A stretch of 64,000 bases of DNA, from assembly GCA_009846685.1 (NCBI GenBank), contig VWVY01000001.1, positions 806,001 to 870,000 of the forward strand, given 5' to 3'. How positions within the stretch are numbered: position 1 is the first letter of the stretch; each line of letters starts with the position of its first letter. Made by a program: the position numbers and the translations under genes. The notes beneath the pieces were generated by a model. The model searched no databases. It was given only the letters and a program-made list of their open reading frames with translations, and had not been told where the DNA came from. Of the stretch, positions 1 to 8,821 are shown piece after piece. Origin of the DNA: Rhizobiales bacterium SYSU XM002. GTDB taxonomy: Bacteria > Pseudomonadota > Alphaproteobacteria > Rhizobiales > Beijerinckiaceae.

Positions 1-1
1 G

Positions 2-1813
2 ATCGGCCTTGCTGCCCACAAGCGTGTCATGGCGCGCGATGCGCGCGTCGGCCTGCCGGAAGTGCGGCTCGGTTTGGTGCCGGGAGCCGGGGGAACCCAG
101 CGTCTTCCACGCCTCGTCGGCCTCCCTGCCGCGCTCGACATGATCGCCACCGGGCGGATGATCGATGCCGTCGAGGCTTTCGCCATAGGTCTATGCGATG
201 AGGTGACCGACGGCGACGTTCGCGCTGCCGCCATCAACGTGGCGCAGGGATTGATCGGCAAGATGCAGCCGCGCCTCTCGTTGCGGGCGCCCACGCCACC
301 CGAGCCGGGAGCGTGGGAGGCGATGGTCCGGCGCGTGAAACAGGAGGCGCGCGCCCGGCTTGCTCCGCTCCGCGTGATCGATCTCGTCGGCCAGACACTG
401 AGCACCGGGTTTAGTCAGGGCGCATCGCAGGAACGTCACGCCTTTCTCGATCTTGCCGCCTCCGACCAATCGCGGGCGCTGCGTCATCTCTTCCTCGCCG
501 AGCGGCGCATCCGCCATATCCACGGGTTGGAGGGGATCGAAGCGCAGCCGATTGCGAGCGTCGGCATTCTCGGTTCCGGCCAGGTCGCGACCGGCATCGC
601 CACCCTGTGCATCGAGCAGGGCGTGCCGGTCAGTCTCGCGGCGGGCTCGGCCGCAGGCGTTCAGCAGGCGCGCGAAAAGGTCGCCACGCTTGTCGCCCGC
701 GCCATCCGCGCCGGACGGATACCGGCGCACAAGCAGCAGGAAATCGCACGCCGCGTTGGCTTCACCAATGACTGGGCCCATCTCGCGCGCTGTGATCTCG
801 TTATCGACGCCTCAGCCGACGAGGGGCCGGCAGTCACGCGCCTGCGCGAACTCGACGAGATGCTCCCGGCGAGGGTCCCCCTTGCCGTGTCCTATCCGGG
901 AGCGGACTGGTCATCCCTTGCCGCGCTTGTCCGTCACCCCGAACGGTTGATCGGTCTCCATTTCTTCGCTCCGATCCCGCTGATCCGCGCGGTCGAGCTA
1001 GTCCGCTTCCCCGAGACCACCCCGTCATGCCTGGCGACCGTTCTCGGCTTGCTCCGGCGGATGGATCGGATCGCTGTGCCGTGTCGGCCCGCGTCCGAGC
1101 TTGTCGGCAACCGCATTCTCGCGCGATTCCGCCAGCAGGCCGAATTCATGCTGGAGGAAGGCGCGAAGCCCGCGGCGATCGATACCGCGCTCGAACAGTT
1201 TGGCCTCGCGCTCGGCCCCTTCGCGGCACAGGATCTCGCCGGGCTCGATATTGCCTGGGCGCGTCGTCGCAAGGAAGAGCGCCCGGAGGGTCATCGCAGC
1301 AGCGTTCTGCTTGATGCCTTGTGCCGGCTCGGCCGCTTCGGCCAGAAGACGGGTCGTGGCTGGTATCGTTACGTCGAAGGACGGCGTGAGCCCGATCCCG
1401 AGGTCGAGGCGCTTGTCGCGCGCGCCGCCGCACGATCCGGGTTGCCGCAGCAGCGTTTCTCTATCGAACTGATCCAGATGCGCCTGCTGGCGACAATGGC
1501 CAATGAAGGCGCAAGACTTCTGGCCGAGAAGGTCGTCGAGGCCCCCTTCGCGATCGATCTGGCCATGGTCCATGCTTTCGGGTTTCCGGCCTGGCAGGGC
1601 GGGCCGATGCAGGCCGCCGATGCGCGTGGCCTGCGGTCTATTCTCGCGCTCGCCGAGGAAAGCGCCAACCGCGACGGGCCGGACTACGCAGTCGCCCCGC
1701 TCCTCCGGGATCTTGTCGCGACGGGAAAGAACTTCGCTTCGCTCAACACCGATGCCGAACCTGCTGCTGTGACCCAGCAGGGAGGTGCCCGCCTCGCAGC
1801 GCAGACGGCCTAG
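2..1813 (+). CDS. 3-hydroxyacyl-CoA dehydrogenase / enoyl-CoA hydratase multienzyme, 5' truncated by the window edge
   Basis: The reading frame is open at the window start, so the real start lies upstream. The first visible residues (ARVGLPEVRLGLVPGAGGTQ) are the active-site half of a crotonase domain. A Rossmann NAD-binding domain follows from about residue 185 (GSGQVATGIA), then the dehydrogenase motif HPERLIGLHFFAP, and two C-terminal helical domains (GNRILARF and the second half ending in FGFPAWQGGPM). This order matches FadJ-type or peroxisomal-type bifunctional proteins, which carry out the hydration and NAD-dependent oxidation steps of fatty-acid beta-oxidation in the cytoplasm. The glycine loop reads GSGQVA rather than the commoner GAGTMG, which is tolerable. 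A thiolase partner is not visible and may lie upstream. Confidence 0.9.
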   Translation: MGLAAHKRVMARDARVGLPEVRLGLVPGAGGTQRLPRLVGLPAALDMIATGRMIDAVEAFAIGLCDEVTDGDVRAAAINVAQGLIGKMQPRLSLRAPTPPEPGAWEAMVRRVKQEARARLAPLRVIDLVGQTLSTGFSQGASQERHAFLDLAASDQSRALRHLFLAERRIRHIHGLEGIEAQPIASVGILGSGQVATGIATLCIEQGVPVSLAAGSAAGVQQAREKVATLVARAIRAGRIPAHKQQEIARRVGFTNDWAHLARCDLVIDASADEGPAVTRLRELDEMLPARVPLAVSYPGADWSSLAALVRHPERLIGLHFFAPIPLIRAVELVRFPETTPSCLATVLGLLRRMDRIAVPCRPASELVGNRILARFRQQAEFMLEEGAKPAAIDTALEQFGLALGPFAAQDLAGLDIAWARRRKEERPEGHRSSVLLDALCRLGRFGQKTGRGWYRYVEGRREPDPEVEALVARAAARSGLPQQRFSIELIQMRLLATMANEGARLLAEKVVEAPFAIDLAMVHAFGFPAWQGGPMQAADARGLRSILALAEESANRDGPDYAVAPLLRDLVATGKNFASLNTDAEPAAVTQQGGARLAAQTA

Positions 1814-1924
1814 CTGCAAAGCCTCGCGGTTCGGGAGAGCCGATCAGCGCGGTGCCGTGCTGTACGGCACAGCCCGGTTATCGGTCCTGTGCGACGTCTG
1901 CCATACCAACCAGAGGAGCTTTTC

Positions 1925-2338
1925 GTGAAACGTTTGCTGATTCTCGGAGCGCTGCTTGCCGGCGCTCTTGCCGGAACGCCGATGCCGGCCGCCCTCGCCC
2001 AGGATTCGCGGGCGCCGGCTGCGCTGCAAAAGGAGTATGACGGCTTTATCGCGGAGTTCCGTGCGGCAATGAAGGCGAACGATGCTTCCGCCGTCACCAA
2101 GCTCACCAAGTTTCCATTCTACTGGAACGAGATGCGCGACGCGGCTTACTTCGAGAAGAGCATCTACGCCAAGGTCTTCACATCGAAGACGCGCCGTTGC
2201 CTCGCCAATGCGAAGGGCGTCTATGCCCGCGACCCCACCGGCTCCGATACGTTCACGCACTTCTGCGGCGAACAGCTGTTCCTCTTCGCCAAGACACCGC
2301 AGGGGTTCCGCTTTTCCGAAGTCGGCGTGAACGACTGA
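1925..2338 (+). CDS. Small exported protein of unknown function (137 aa)
   Basis: I choose the GTG start at 1925 because AGAGGAG lies 8-14 bases upstream and the first residues (VKRLLILGALLAGALAG) form a clear signal peptide ending near AALAQ. A longer frame from 1889 would put the signal peptide inside the protein. The mature part is about 110 residues, rich in charged and aromatic residues (YDGFIAEFRAAMKANDASAV), with two cysteines that could form one disulfide. The pattern, with an early helix and a later line of strands, resembles small periplasmic NTF2-like proteins, but I do not recognise a family. It lies downstream of the beta-oxidation gene with a 111-base gap, so it may have its own promoter. 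Confidence 0.7.
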   Translation: MKRLLILGALLAGALAGTPMPAALAQDSRAPAALQKEYDGFIAEFRAAMKANDASAVTKLTKFPFYWNEMRDAAYFEKSIYAKVFTSKTRRCLANAKGVYARDPTGSDTFTHFCGEQLFLFAKTPQGFRFSEVGVND

Positions 2339-2405
2339 CAATCGCGCAGACATGCCGCGATGCCGGTTCCAGGCTTCGCGTCGGGCGGGAGAAAGCAAAG
2401 AGAAA

Positions 2406-2490
2406 TGGTGGGGGAAGTAGGACTCGAACCTACGAAGGCTTAGCCAGCGGATTTACAGTCCGCCCCCTTTGCCGCTCGGGACATTCCCCC
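2406..2490 (-). tRNA. tRNA-Tyr (anticodon GTA)
   Basis: Read on the minus strand, the 7-bp acceptor stem GGGGGAA/TTCCCCC encloses a cloverleaf whose anticodon stem GCGGA closes the loop CTGTAAA, giving anticodon GTA. A long variable arm (class II) lies between the anticodon and T arms, as expected for bacterial tRNA-Tyr. The T loop reads TTCGAGT. Discriminator A and an encoded CCA end the gene (2406-2408). Confidence 0.96.
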
Positions 2491-2684
2491 AAACACGTAC
2501 CGGGCGGGAAAGCCCTTGCGTGAGGCGTGCGTTATGGGCAAGGCCGCATCGGCTGTCAACGCCCTTGCGGGCTCGCCGCGCGCTTTTTCTCGTGTCATTT
2601 GCCGCCGGGTGATCGACTTTTTCAGGCGAGCCACGTAATCCGGCTCGGGAAGGTCAATCGGCCTTCGACGAAAGGATACGGCGT

Positions 2685-3503
2685 ATGAAATCGCCTCACC
2701 GCCATCCGAACGGCGACAAGACCGGTCAGCGCCCACCAAAGGACAAGTCTCGCTTCGCGCCCAAACCGAAGAAGGAGCGCCCGCGCCTGCCGGAGGACTG
2801 CGACGTTCTCTACGGCCTCCATTCTGTCCGCGAGGCCCTCGCCAATCCGCAGCGCAAGCTTCGCCGTCTCCTCACCACCGAGAACGCCCTCGTCCGGCTC
2901 TCGGAAGGCATGAAACTCCGGATCAAGGCGGAAATCGTCAAACCCGAAGCGATCAGCGCGCTATTGACGCCGGACGCCGTGCATCAAGGCGCCTATCTCG
3001 AAGCCGAACGGCTCCCCCTGCTCCGCCTCGAAAAACTGCCGCAGGACAAGGTGATCGTCGCCCTCGATCAGGTGACGGACCCGCACAATGTCGGCGCTAT
3101 CATCCGCTCGGCGGCGGCCTTCGGTGTCGGCGCGATCCTGACGACCTTCCGCAACAGCCCAGAATTGACCGGCGTACTCGCCAAAGCCGCCTCCGGCGCG
3201 CTCGAACACGTGCCGCTCGTCGGCGTCACCAATCTCGGCCGGGCGCTCACCGAACTCTCCAACGAGGGTTTCATGGTAATCGGGCTCGACTCCGAAGCGC
3301 CGGAGGAGATCCACGATCTTCCCTTGCGCCTGCCGCTGGTGCTGGTGCTGGGCGCGGAGGGCAAGGGCCTGCGCCAATCAACCCGCGCGCTCTGCCATCA
3401 TCTCGCGCGCCTCGAACTGCCGGGCGCGATCCGCAGCCTCAATGTCTCGAACGCGGCGGCAATTTCGCTCTACGCGGTGGGGCGCTCGCTCGCCAAGCTT
3501 TGA
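2685..3503 (+). CDS. rlmB: 23S rRNA (guanosine(2251)-2'-O)-methyltransferase RlmB / TrmH-family SpoU methylase
   Basis: This 272-residue protein has a basic, disordered N-terminal tail (about 40 residues), an L30e-like substrate-binding domain starting at LYGLHSVREAL, and a SPOUT methylase domain from about residue 125. The three SPOUT motifs are visible: DPHNVGAIIRSAAAFG, LVLGAEGKGLR and LNVSNAAAISLY. The family methylates G2251 in the peptidyl-transferase loop of 23S rRNA using S-adenosylmethionine. The start ATG has AAAGGA upstream. It stands alone between tRNA-Tyr and a convergent transporter. The TrmH paralogue is an alternative, but RlmB fits the L30e-like domain better. Confidence 0.92.
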   Translation: MKSPHRHPNGDKTGQRPPKDKSRFAPKPKKERPRLPEDCDVLYGLHSVREALANPQRKLRRLLTTENALVRLSEGMKLRIKAEIVKPEAISALLTPDAVHQGAYLEAERLPLLRLEKLPQDKVIVALDQVTDPHNVGAIIRSAAAFGVGAILTTFRNSPELTGVLAKAASGALEHVPLVGVTNLGRALTELSNEGFMVIGLDSEAPEEIHDLPLRLPLVLVLGAEGKGLRQSTRALCHHLARLELPGAIRSLNVSNAAAISLYAVGRSLAKL

Positions 3504-3536
3504 GCCTTTCTCGCCCGACGTCCCCAAAATGACAAA

Positions 3537-3562
3537 AAACCCGCCGTTTCCGGCGGGTTTCC
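3537..3562. terminator. Bidirectional Rho-independent terminator between rlmB and the MFS gene
   Basis: A perfect 10-bp stem AAACCCGCCG/CGGCGGGTTT (3537-3546 and 3551-3560) with loop TTTC sits between the convergent genes. It is flanked by an A-run on the left and T-rich sequence on the right, so it can stop transcripts from both sides. Confidence 0.85.
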
Positions 3563-3584
3563 TGTTTGATCGGTTCAGGAACAA

Positions 3585-5252
3585 TCAGTTCTTGAAGATG
3601 TCGCGATCCTTGGTTTCCGGCAGGAAGAGCATGCCGATCACCACCGTCATCAGCGCAACCACGATCGGGTACCACAGGCCGGCGAAGATATCGCCGGTCG
3701 CGGCGACGATCGCGAAGGCCGTCGGCGGGAGGAAGCCGCCGAACCAGCCGTTACCGATGTGATAAGGCAGCGACATGCCGGTGTAGCGGATGCGGGTCGG
3801 GAAGAGTTCGACAAGCATCGCAGCGATCGGGCCGTAAACCATCGTCACGTAGATGACGAGGATGAACAGCAGGCCGATGATCTTGAGCGCACGGCCATCC
3901 GAGAGCACGCCACCGACTGACGGCGCCTTCAGGATGGTCGGGTCCGCAGCCTTCGGATAGCCCGCCTCGACAGCCGCCGCGGCGACGTTCTTGGCGAAGT
4001 CCTTGTCGACGGTCACGGCCTTGCCGTTGACGGTGACGGTGGTGCCCGAACCGGCAGCGCCGTTCTCGAGCTTGTAGGCGATGGCCGAGGCGGCGAGGCC
4101 ACGGCGGGCGATGTCGCACGCCACGGTGAAGGTACGCACGTTCACCGGATCGAACACGTTGCCGCAGGTCGCCGGATCGGCCGTCACGATAACCTTCACC
4201 TTCTCATGGGCTTCCATGAGCTTCGGGTTGGCCGTGTGGGCGATCATGTTGAAGATCGGGAAGTAGGTCGCGGCCGCAATCAGGCAGCCCGCCATCAGGA
4301 TCGGCTTGCGGCCGATCTTGTCCGAGAGCCAGCCGAAGAAGATGAAGAACGGCGTGCCGAGCAGGAGCGAGCCGGCGATCAGCAGGTTCGCGGTGGTGCC
4401 GTCGACCTTCATGGTCTGGGTGAGGAAGAACAGGGCGTAGAACTGGCCCGTGTACCACACCACGGCCTGGCCGGCGGTGCCGCCGAGCAGCGCGATGAGC
4501 GCGACCTTGGCGTTCTTCCACTGGCCGAAGGCTTCGCCGAGCGGCGCCTTCGAAAGCGTGCCCTCAGCCTTCATCTTCTGGAACGCCGGCGATTCGTTGA
4601 GCTGGAGACGAATCCAGATCGAGATGATCAGCAGCAGGACCGAGACGATGAACGGGATACGCCAGCCCCAGTTGGCGAAATCTTCCGGCGTCATCGACAG
4701 GCGGAGCGTCAGAATGACGATCAGCGAGGCAAAGAGGCCGACGGTCGCGGTGGTCTGGATCCACGAGGTGTAGAGACCGCGGCGTCCGTGCGGCGAGTGC
4801 TCGGCCACGTAGGTCGCGGCGCCGCCGTACTCACCACCGAGCGCGAGCCCCTGCACAAGGCGGCAGATGATGAAGCCGATCGGTGCGAGAATGCCGATCG
4901 AGGAATAGCCCGGCATGATGCCGATGACGAAAGTCGCGATACCCATGAGGGTCATCGTGACAAGGAAGGTGTACTTACGGCCGATCAGGTCGCCGAGGCG
5001 GCCGAACACCAGCGCGCCGAACGGGCGGACAGCAAAGCCGGCGGCGAAGCCGAGGAGCACGAAGATGAAGCCCGCGGTGGGGTTCACGCCCGAGAAGAAG
5101 TTGGCGCTGATATTCGCAGCAAGCGAGCCAGCAAGATAAAAATCATACCATTCGAAGACAGTACCGAGCGAGGAAGCAAGAATTACTCGCTTTTCTTCAG
5201 GTGTCATCGGACGATCGGGGGATTCCGACGCTGCCGTTCCCTGCATGGCCAT
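3585..5252 (-). CDS. MFS transporter, metabolite:H+ symporter (MHS/ProP-like) family with large loop insertion
   Basis: This 555-residue membrane protein has the MHS-family signatures in order: ASSLGTVFEWYDFYL in TM1, GRLGDLIGRKYTF in the 2-3 loop, LVQGLALGGEYGGAA in TM4-5, and GWLSDKIGRKP in the 8-9 loop. Such proteins import organic acids or compatible solutes with protons. Typical members have 430-450 residues. Here about 110 extra residues lie between the eighth-ninth TM region and TM10, just after the GRKP loop. They include a DPATCGNVFDP stretch and a second cysteine, and are probably periplasmic. I prefer the ATG at 5252 (GGAGA seven bases upstream) over the GTG at 5258. Substrate unknown. 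Confidence 0.88.
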   Translation of the reverse strand: MAMQGTAASESPDRPMTPEEKRVILASSLGTVFEWYDFYLAGSLAANISANFFSGVNPTAGFIFVLLGFAAGFAVRPFGALVFGRLGDLIGRKYTFLVTMTLMGIATFVIGIMPGYSSIGILAPIGFIICRLVQGLALGGEYGGAATYVAEHSPHGRRGLYTSWIQTTATVGLFASLIVILTLRLSMTPEDFANWGWRIPFIVSVLLLIISIWIRLQLNESPAFQKMKAEGTLSKAPLGEAFGQWKNAKVALIALLGGTAGQAVVWYTGQFYALFFLTQTMKVDGTTANLLIAGSLLLGTPFFIFFGWLSDKIGRKPILMAGCLIAAATYFPIFNMIAHTANPKLMEAHEKVKVIVTADPATCGNVFDPVNVRTFTVACDIARRGLAASAIAYKLENGAAGSGTTVTVNGKAVTVDKDFAKNVAAAAVEAGYPKAADPTILKAPSVGGVLSDGRALKIIGLLFILVIYVTMVYGPIAAMLVELFPTRIRYTGMSLPYHIGNGWFGGFLPPTAFAIVAATGDIFAGLWYPIVVALMTVVIGMLFLPETKDRDIFKN

Positions 5253-5270
5253 TTCCACTCTCCACTTTTG

Positions 5271-5313
5271 TGAGGTTTTGACTTCCGAGGGAATCCAAAA
5301 AACAAAAACCTCA
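5271..5313 (-). promoter_or_regulatory. Leader hairpin upstream of the MFS gene
   Basis: A 9-bp inverted repeat (TGAGGTTTT at 5271-5279 and AAAACCTCA at 5305-5313) lies in the 5' leader, just upstream of the ribosome site. It encloses a small nested dyad (TTCC/GGAA at 5283-5286 and 5290-5293). It could be a regulator operator or an mRNA structure; which is not decidable from sequence. The remaining 5314-5538 is AT-richer and shows no gene. Confidence 0.4.
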
Positions 5314-5538
5314 CTGCCGCGAACGCGACAATGATCGCTTTTAATTTTTGGAAGTCGCCTCAGGTCAAATATTCTTGGATATCTACGGTGTAATTTCCCG
5401 TCGATGGCCCCGAACTTACGAGGATTCCATTTTTATGAAATCGGTATTTTCGGCTGAAATACTATAGTCTAAGAAGCAGCGCACAAAAAGCCGCCGAAGA
5501 GTTGCGAAACGCTCGAAAATCGGGGATACGGGCGCAGG

Positions 5539-5613
<75 letters not shown>

Positions 5614-5688
5614 TTTTCTGCAGGTCCTATCCGCCATTCGCATGCTCACATGCGGGAACGGGAAAGGTAATTGCGGTCGGGCGCGGCG

Positions 5689-5892
5689 TCAGCCCCCGCG
5701 CATTGCTTCGATACCATAGCCGGCATCGCTGTGCTGGCGTGGCTTGAAGCCACCCGCAGGAACGAGGCGGTCCTGACGCTTGCCATGAAGGGTAACCCTG
5801 GCCTGTCCGCCGGGCTCGTAAGCGACTGCGGCGGCCGCAAAGGCCATGATCGCGCCGAGCACCAGGCTCAATCCGATATTGCGGAAAAACAT
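5689..5892 (-). CDS. Small exported or membrane-anchored protein (67 aa)
   Basis: The ATG at 5892 is preceded by a strong ribosome site (GAGGAGG six bases away). The first 25 residues (MFFRNIGLSLVLGAIMAFAA) form a signal peptide with a likely cut after AVA. The mature part is about 43 residues, basic and glycine-rich, with no recognisable domain. It is divergent from the kinase gene that starts near 6098, leaving about 205 bases of shared upstream region in which I see no clear motif. It might be a small envelope protein; function unknown. Confidence 0.6.
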   Translation of the reverse strand: MFFRNIGLSLVLGAIMAFAAAAVAYEPGGQARVTLHGKRQDRLVPAGGFKPRQHSDAGYGIEAMRGG

Positions 5893-6097
5893 GCGCGCCT
5901 CCTCGTTGTGTGTCGCGCTCTCCGCGCGGCGTTTCCATGGGAGATGTTCTAGCGACGCCGTGTTTCGTCGGCTCGCCGCGCCGCGACGGCTTTGTTTCAG
6001 AACACCGCCGAATGTTTCAGAGACCCGTGCGCCGCGCCGGCTTTACATCGAACCCCGACCGGTGACACTAACGGGAGGCGTGAGAGGAGCGAGCGGC

Positions 6098-8803
6098 TTG
6101 GCCTCAGAGGGTTCGGAAGCGACGGTGACAAGCTGGCCCGTCCGATGGCTTTGGCGGCCAGACGACGACATGCTGGAAATCGATACCTCGCGCCGCGAGA
6201 TCGCCGAATGGACCGAGGCTGCCCAAGGTCCTACCGGGGCGGGCTTCCTCGCCCGCCTCCATCCCGACGATGTCGAACGGCATCGCGGCACCATGCGCGC
6301 GCACCTTGGCGGAGGACCGCCGTTTGCCTGCGCCTCGCGCCTTCTTGGCCCGCACGGCGAACCTCACTGGCTGTTCCTGTCTGGCGAGGCGGAACGCGAC
6401 GCCACAGGGCGCGCCATAGTCGTTCGCGGAACCGCCGTCCGCCTCGAGACTGCTGCGCCGACACTGCATGAAGCAACGGCTGCGCTGCCGATGGCCGATC
6501 TTTTTTCGGCCGGCGTCGCTGCGATGGAAGAGCGCGAGGCGGAACGGAACCTGCGGCTTCAGGCGGAAGAAAACGCGTTTTCACAGCGCGAATTCCTCTC
6601 GACCGTCAGCCACGAGATCCGCAATCCGCTGACCGTGATCTTCGCCAATATCAGCATCCTGCGCGCAAAAGCCGAGCGCGACGGCGATATGAATCTGATC
6701 CAGCGCCTGTCCTCCCTGGAAAAGTCCGGCCGCCACCTGCGCGACCTTGTTTCCGATGTTCTCGATCTCGCGAAACTCGAGGCCGGCCATCTCAAGACTG
6801 AAGCCGAGTGGTTCGACCTGACCGCGCTGCTCCTCGAGGTCGAGGAAATGGCGAACGCGCTCACCCGTGACGGCAGCGTGATGTTCCTGCTGGACATGCC
6901 GCTCGATCTCGGCCGGGTGTTCGGTGATCGGCTCAAGCTGAAACAGATCCTGCTCAACCTCATCGGAAATGCAGCGAAATTCACCAAAGAAGGCCGCATC
7001 GTCCTGTCTGTGACCGACCAGAACAGCACCATCCTGTTCGCGGTCGAGGATACTGGTCCCGGCATTCCGCCGGATCGGCTCGACACCCTGTTCAAGGCGT
7101 TCTCGCAGATCGATGGCTCCAACGCGCCGCGCGCCGTCGGCACAGGGTTGGGGCTCTATATCTCCGAGCGCTATGTGCGCCTGCTGGGCGGTCGCCTTTC
7201 CGTCAAGAGCCAGATTGGTGAGGGCAGCACCTTCGATTTCGCGCTCCCGCGCGTCGCGCTCTCGAAGGTCGAGCGCGTCCCGCCAGTCCGCCGTGAAGAC
7301 AGGCTGGTCATCGGTCATACCGAGGACCTCGGCACGCTCGATCCGCATCTCCAGATGCGCGCGACCAACGCGATGATCGCCCGGCATCATTTCGACGCGT
7401 TGACGGCGATGGCTTCAACCGGCCGCTTGAAACCTGCCTTGGCCGAGCATTGGGAGCCACTCGGCGAGCATGGTTGGCGGTTTCACCTGCGTCGCGGCGT
7501 CCAGTTCCATGACGGCTCGACCTTCGACGCCGGAGATGTGCTTGCCACCTATGCGCGCGTACTTGGCGAGTCCGGCTCCCCCAGCGCCTACGCGGCCTTC
7601 CTTAAGCCGATCGTCTCGATCAAGGCGCTCGATCCTTTCACGCTGGAGATCGGCACCGAAGGACCGGTTCCGCTGCTGCCCGTCGACCTGAGCCATGTCG
7701 CGATCGTCAACCGGCGTTTCCGGACGGCGCCGACGGCAGCTTTTGACGGGCTTGAGGCCACCGTGGGAACCGGACCTTTCCGCCTCGTTGCCCGCCCCAG
7801 CACGCGAGCACTGCAATACGAGAGCTTCGCCGGGCATTGGGCAGGCACGCCGGAGTGGAAACAACTGGAGTTCCGTCTCATCGACGACAGCGGCCTTGCT
7901 TCCGTCAGCGCCCTCCTCGCAGGCGACGTCGATCTGATCGACAACGTCAGCCCGGAACAGTTCGTCGATTTGAGCCGGCGCGACGACGTGGTGCTCTCGA
8001 CCTGCGACAGCAACCGCGTCTGGTATCTCTTCTTCGATCAGTTCCGCGATGCTTCGCCCTGGATCACGGACAGGGCCGGTCAGCCCCTCACGACGAACCC
8101 GCTGCGTGACCCACGTGTCCGCAAGGCGATCTCGCTGGCGATCGACAGGCAGTTCATCACCCAGCGTCTGATGGCGGGACAAGGCACTCCGGTCGGCGAT
8201 GTCGCCGGTCCGGGCGTATTCGGCGTCAACCCCTCCCTCGCCCCGCCATCCTACAATCCGGCATGGGCTCGCCAGTTGCTTGCCGATGCCGGCTACCCTG
8301 AAGGGTTCGGCATCACCCTGCATGGCTCGCGCGACCGGTCTTTCCACGGCGCGACGACCCTGCGGGCCATCGAATTGATGCTCAACGCCATCGGCATCCT
8401 GTGCCGCTCAGAAGCGCTGCCTGCGGGAGAATTCTATCCTCGCGCGGCGCGGGGCGAGTTCAGCTTCGGCCTGTCGGGATGGGGGTCGATCACGGGTGAA
8501 ACCTCCTACAGCCTGCGCCTGCTCCTCTGTTCGCCCGATCCCGCGGGCGGTTTCGGTACCGCCAACCGCGGCGGCTACGCGAACACCCATTTCGACGAGC
8601 TCGTACGCGAGGCCGTCCGCACAATGGACGAAGACCGTCGCCGCATCCTCCTCGAGAAAGCATCCGCCATCGCAATGGCCGAAACCGCGATTGCCCCGAT
8701 CTGTGCCCGCCGGACCACCTGGGCTGCCAAGCGCGGCCTGCGTTACGAAGCGCAGATGGATGGCGCGACGCTCGCGGTCGGCGTCAGCCGGGAAGCCGAT
8801 TGA
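6098..8803 (+). CDS. Soluble PAS-histidine kinase fused to a C-terminal SBP_bac_5 substrate-binding domain
   Basis: About 901 residues from the TTG at 6098, which has AGAGGAG eight bases upstream; GTG at 6080 or 6062 are alternatives. In order: a PAS-like fold (residues 10-125), a short coiled coil, the HisKA H-box FLSTVSHEIRNPL with phospho-acceptor near His172, and a HATPase domain with N-box LNLIGNAAKF (near 291), DTGPGIP and GTGLGLYIS. From about 403 to the end there is a full extracellular-solute-binding family 5 domain (LKPALAEHWEPLGEHGWRFH, then FHDGSTFDAGDV), like DppA, NikA and the sensor part of SgrR. No transmembrane helix or signal peptide is seen at the N-terminus or at the junction, so both parts should be cytoplasmic. 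Probable partners are the two OmpR-type regulators next door. The ligand may be a peptide or related cytosolic solute (inference). Confidence 0.85.
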   Translation: MASEGSEATVTSWPVRWLWRPDDDMLEIDTSRREIAEWTEAAQGPTGAGFLARLHPDDVERHRGTMRAHLGGGPPFACASRLLGPHGEPHWLFLSGEAERDATGRAIVVRGTAVRLETAAPTLHEATAALPMADLFSAGVAAMEEREAERNLRLQAEENAFSQREFLSTVSHEIRNPLTVIFANISILRAKAERDGDMNLIQRLSSLEKSGRHLRDLVSDVLDLAKLEAGHLKTEAEWFDLTALLLEVEEMANALTRDGSVMFLLDMPLDLGRVFGDRLKLKQILLNLIGNAAKFTKEGRIVLSVTDQNSTILFAVEDTGPGIPPDRLDTLFKAFSQIDGSNAPRAVGTGLGLYISERYVRLLGGRLSVKSQIGEGSTFDFALPRVALSKVERVPPVRREDRLVIGHTEDLGTLDPHLQMRATNAMIARHHFDALTAMASTGRLKPALAEHWEPLGEHGWRFHLRRGVQFHDGSTFDAGDVLATYARVLGESGSPSAYAAFLKPIVSIKALDPFTLEIGTEGPVPLLPVDLSHVAIVNRRFRTAPTAAFDGLEATVGTGPFRLVARPSTRALQYESFAGHWAGTPEWKQLEFRLIDDSGLASVSALLAGDVDLIDNVSPEQFVDLSRRDDVVLSTCDSNRVWYLFFDQFRDASPWITDRAGQPLTTNPLRDPRVRKAISLAIDRQFITQRLMAGQGTPVGDVAGPGVFGVNPSLAPPSYNPAWARQLLADAGYPEGFGITLHGSRDRSFHGATTLRAIELMLNAIGILCRSEALPAGEFYPRAARGEFSFGLSGWGSITGETSYSLRLLLCSPDPAGGFGTANRGGYANTHFDELVREAVRTMDEDRRRILLEKASAIAMAETAIAPICARRTTWAAKRGLRYEAQMDGATLAVGVSREAD

Positions 8804-8821
8804 GCCCGCCTGTGTAGTTTG

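Noticed and set aside
2197-2523. A short plus-strand frame ending through tRNA-Tyr
   Set aside because: It overlaps the small exported protein gene in another frame and reads through the tRNA; the phrase GSRTRTYEGLA is a known artefact of tRNA translation.
4206-5273. A 355-codon open frame on the plus strand
   Set aside because: Antisense to the MFS transporter; highly charged, low-complexity translation (Glu/Arg/Asp runs).
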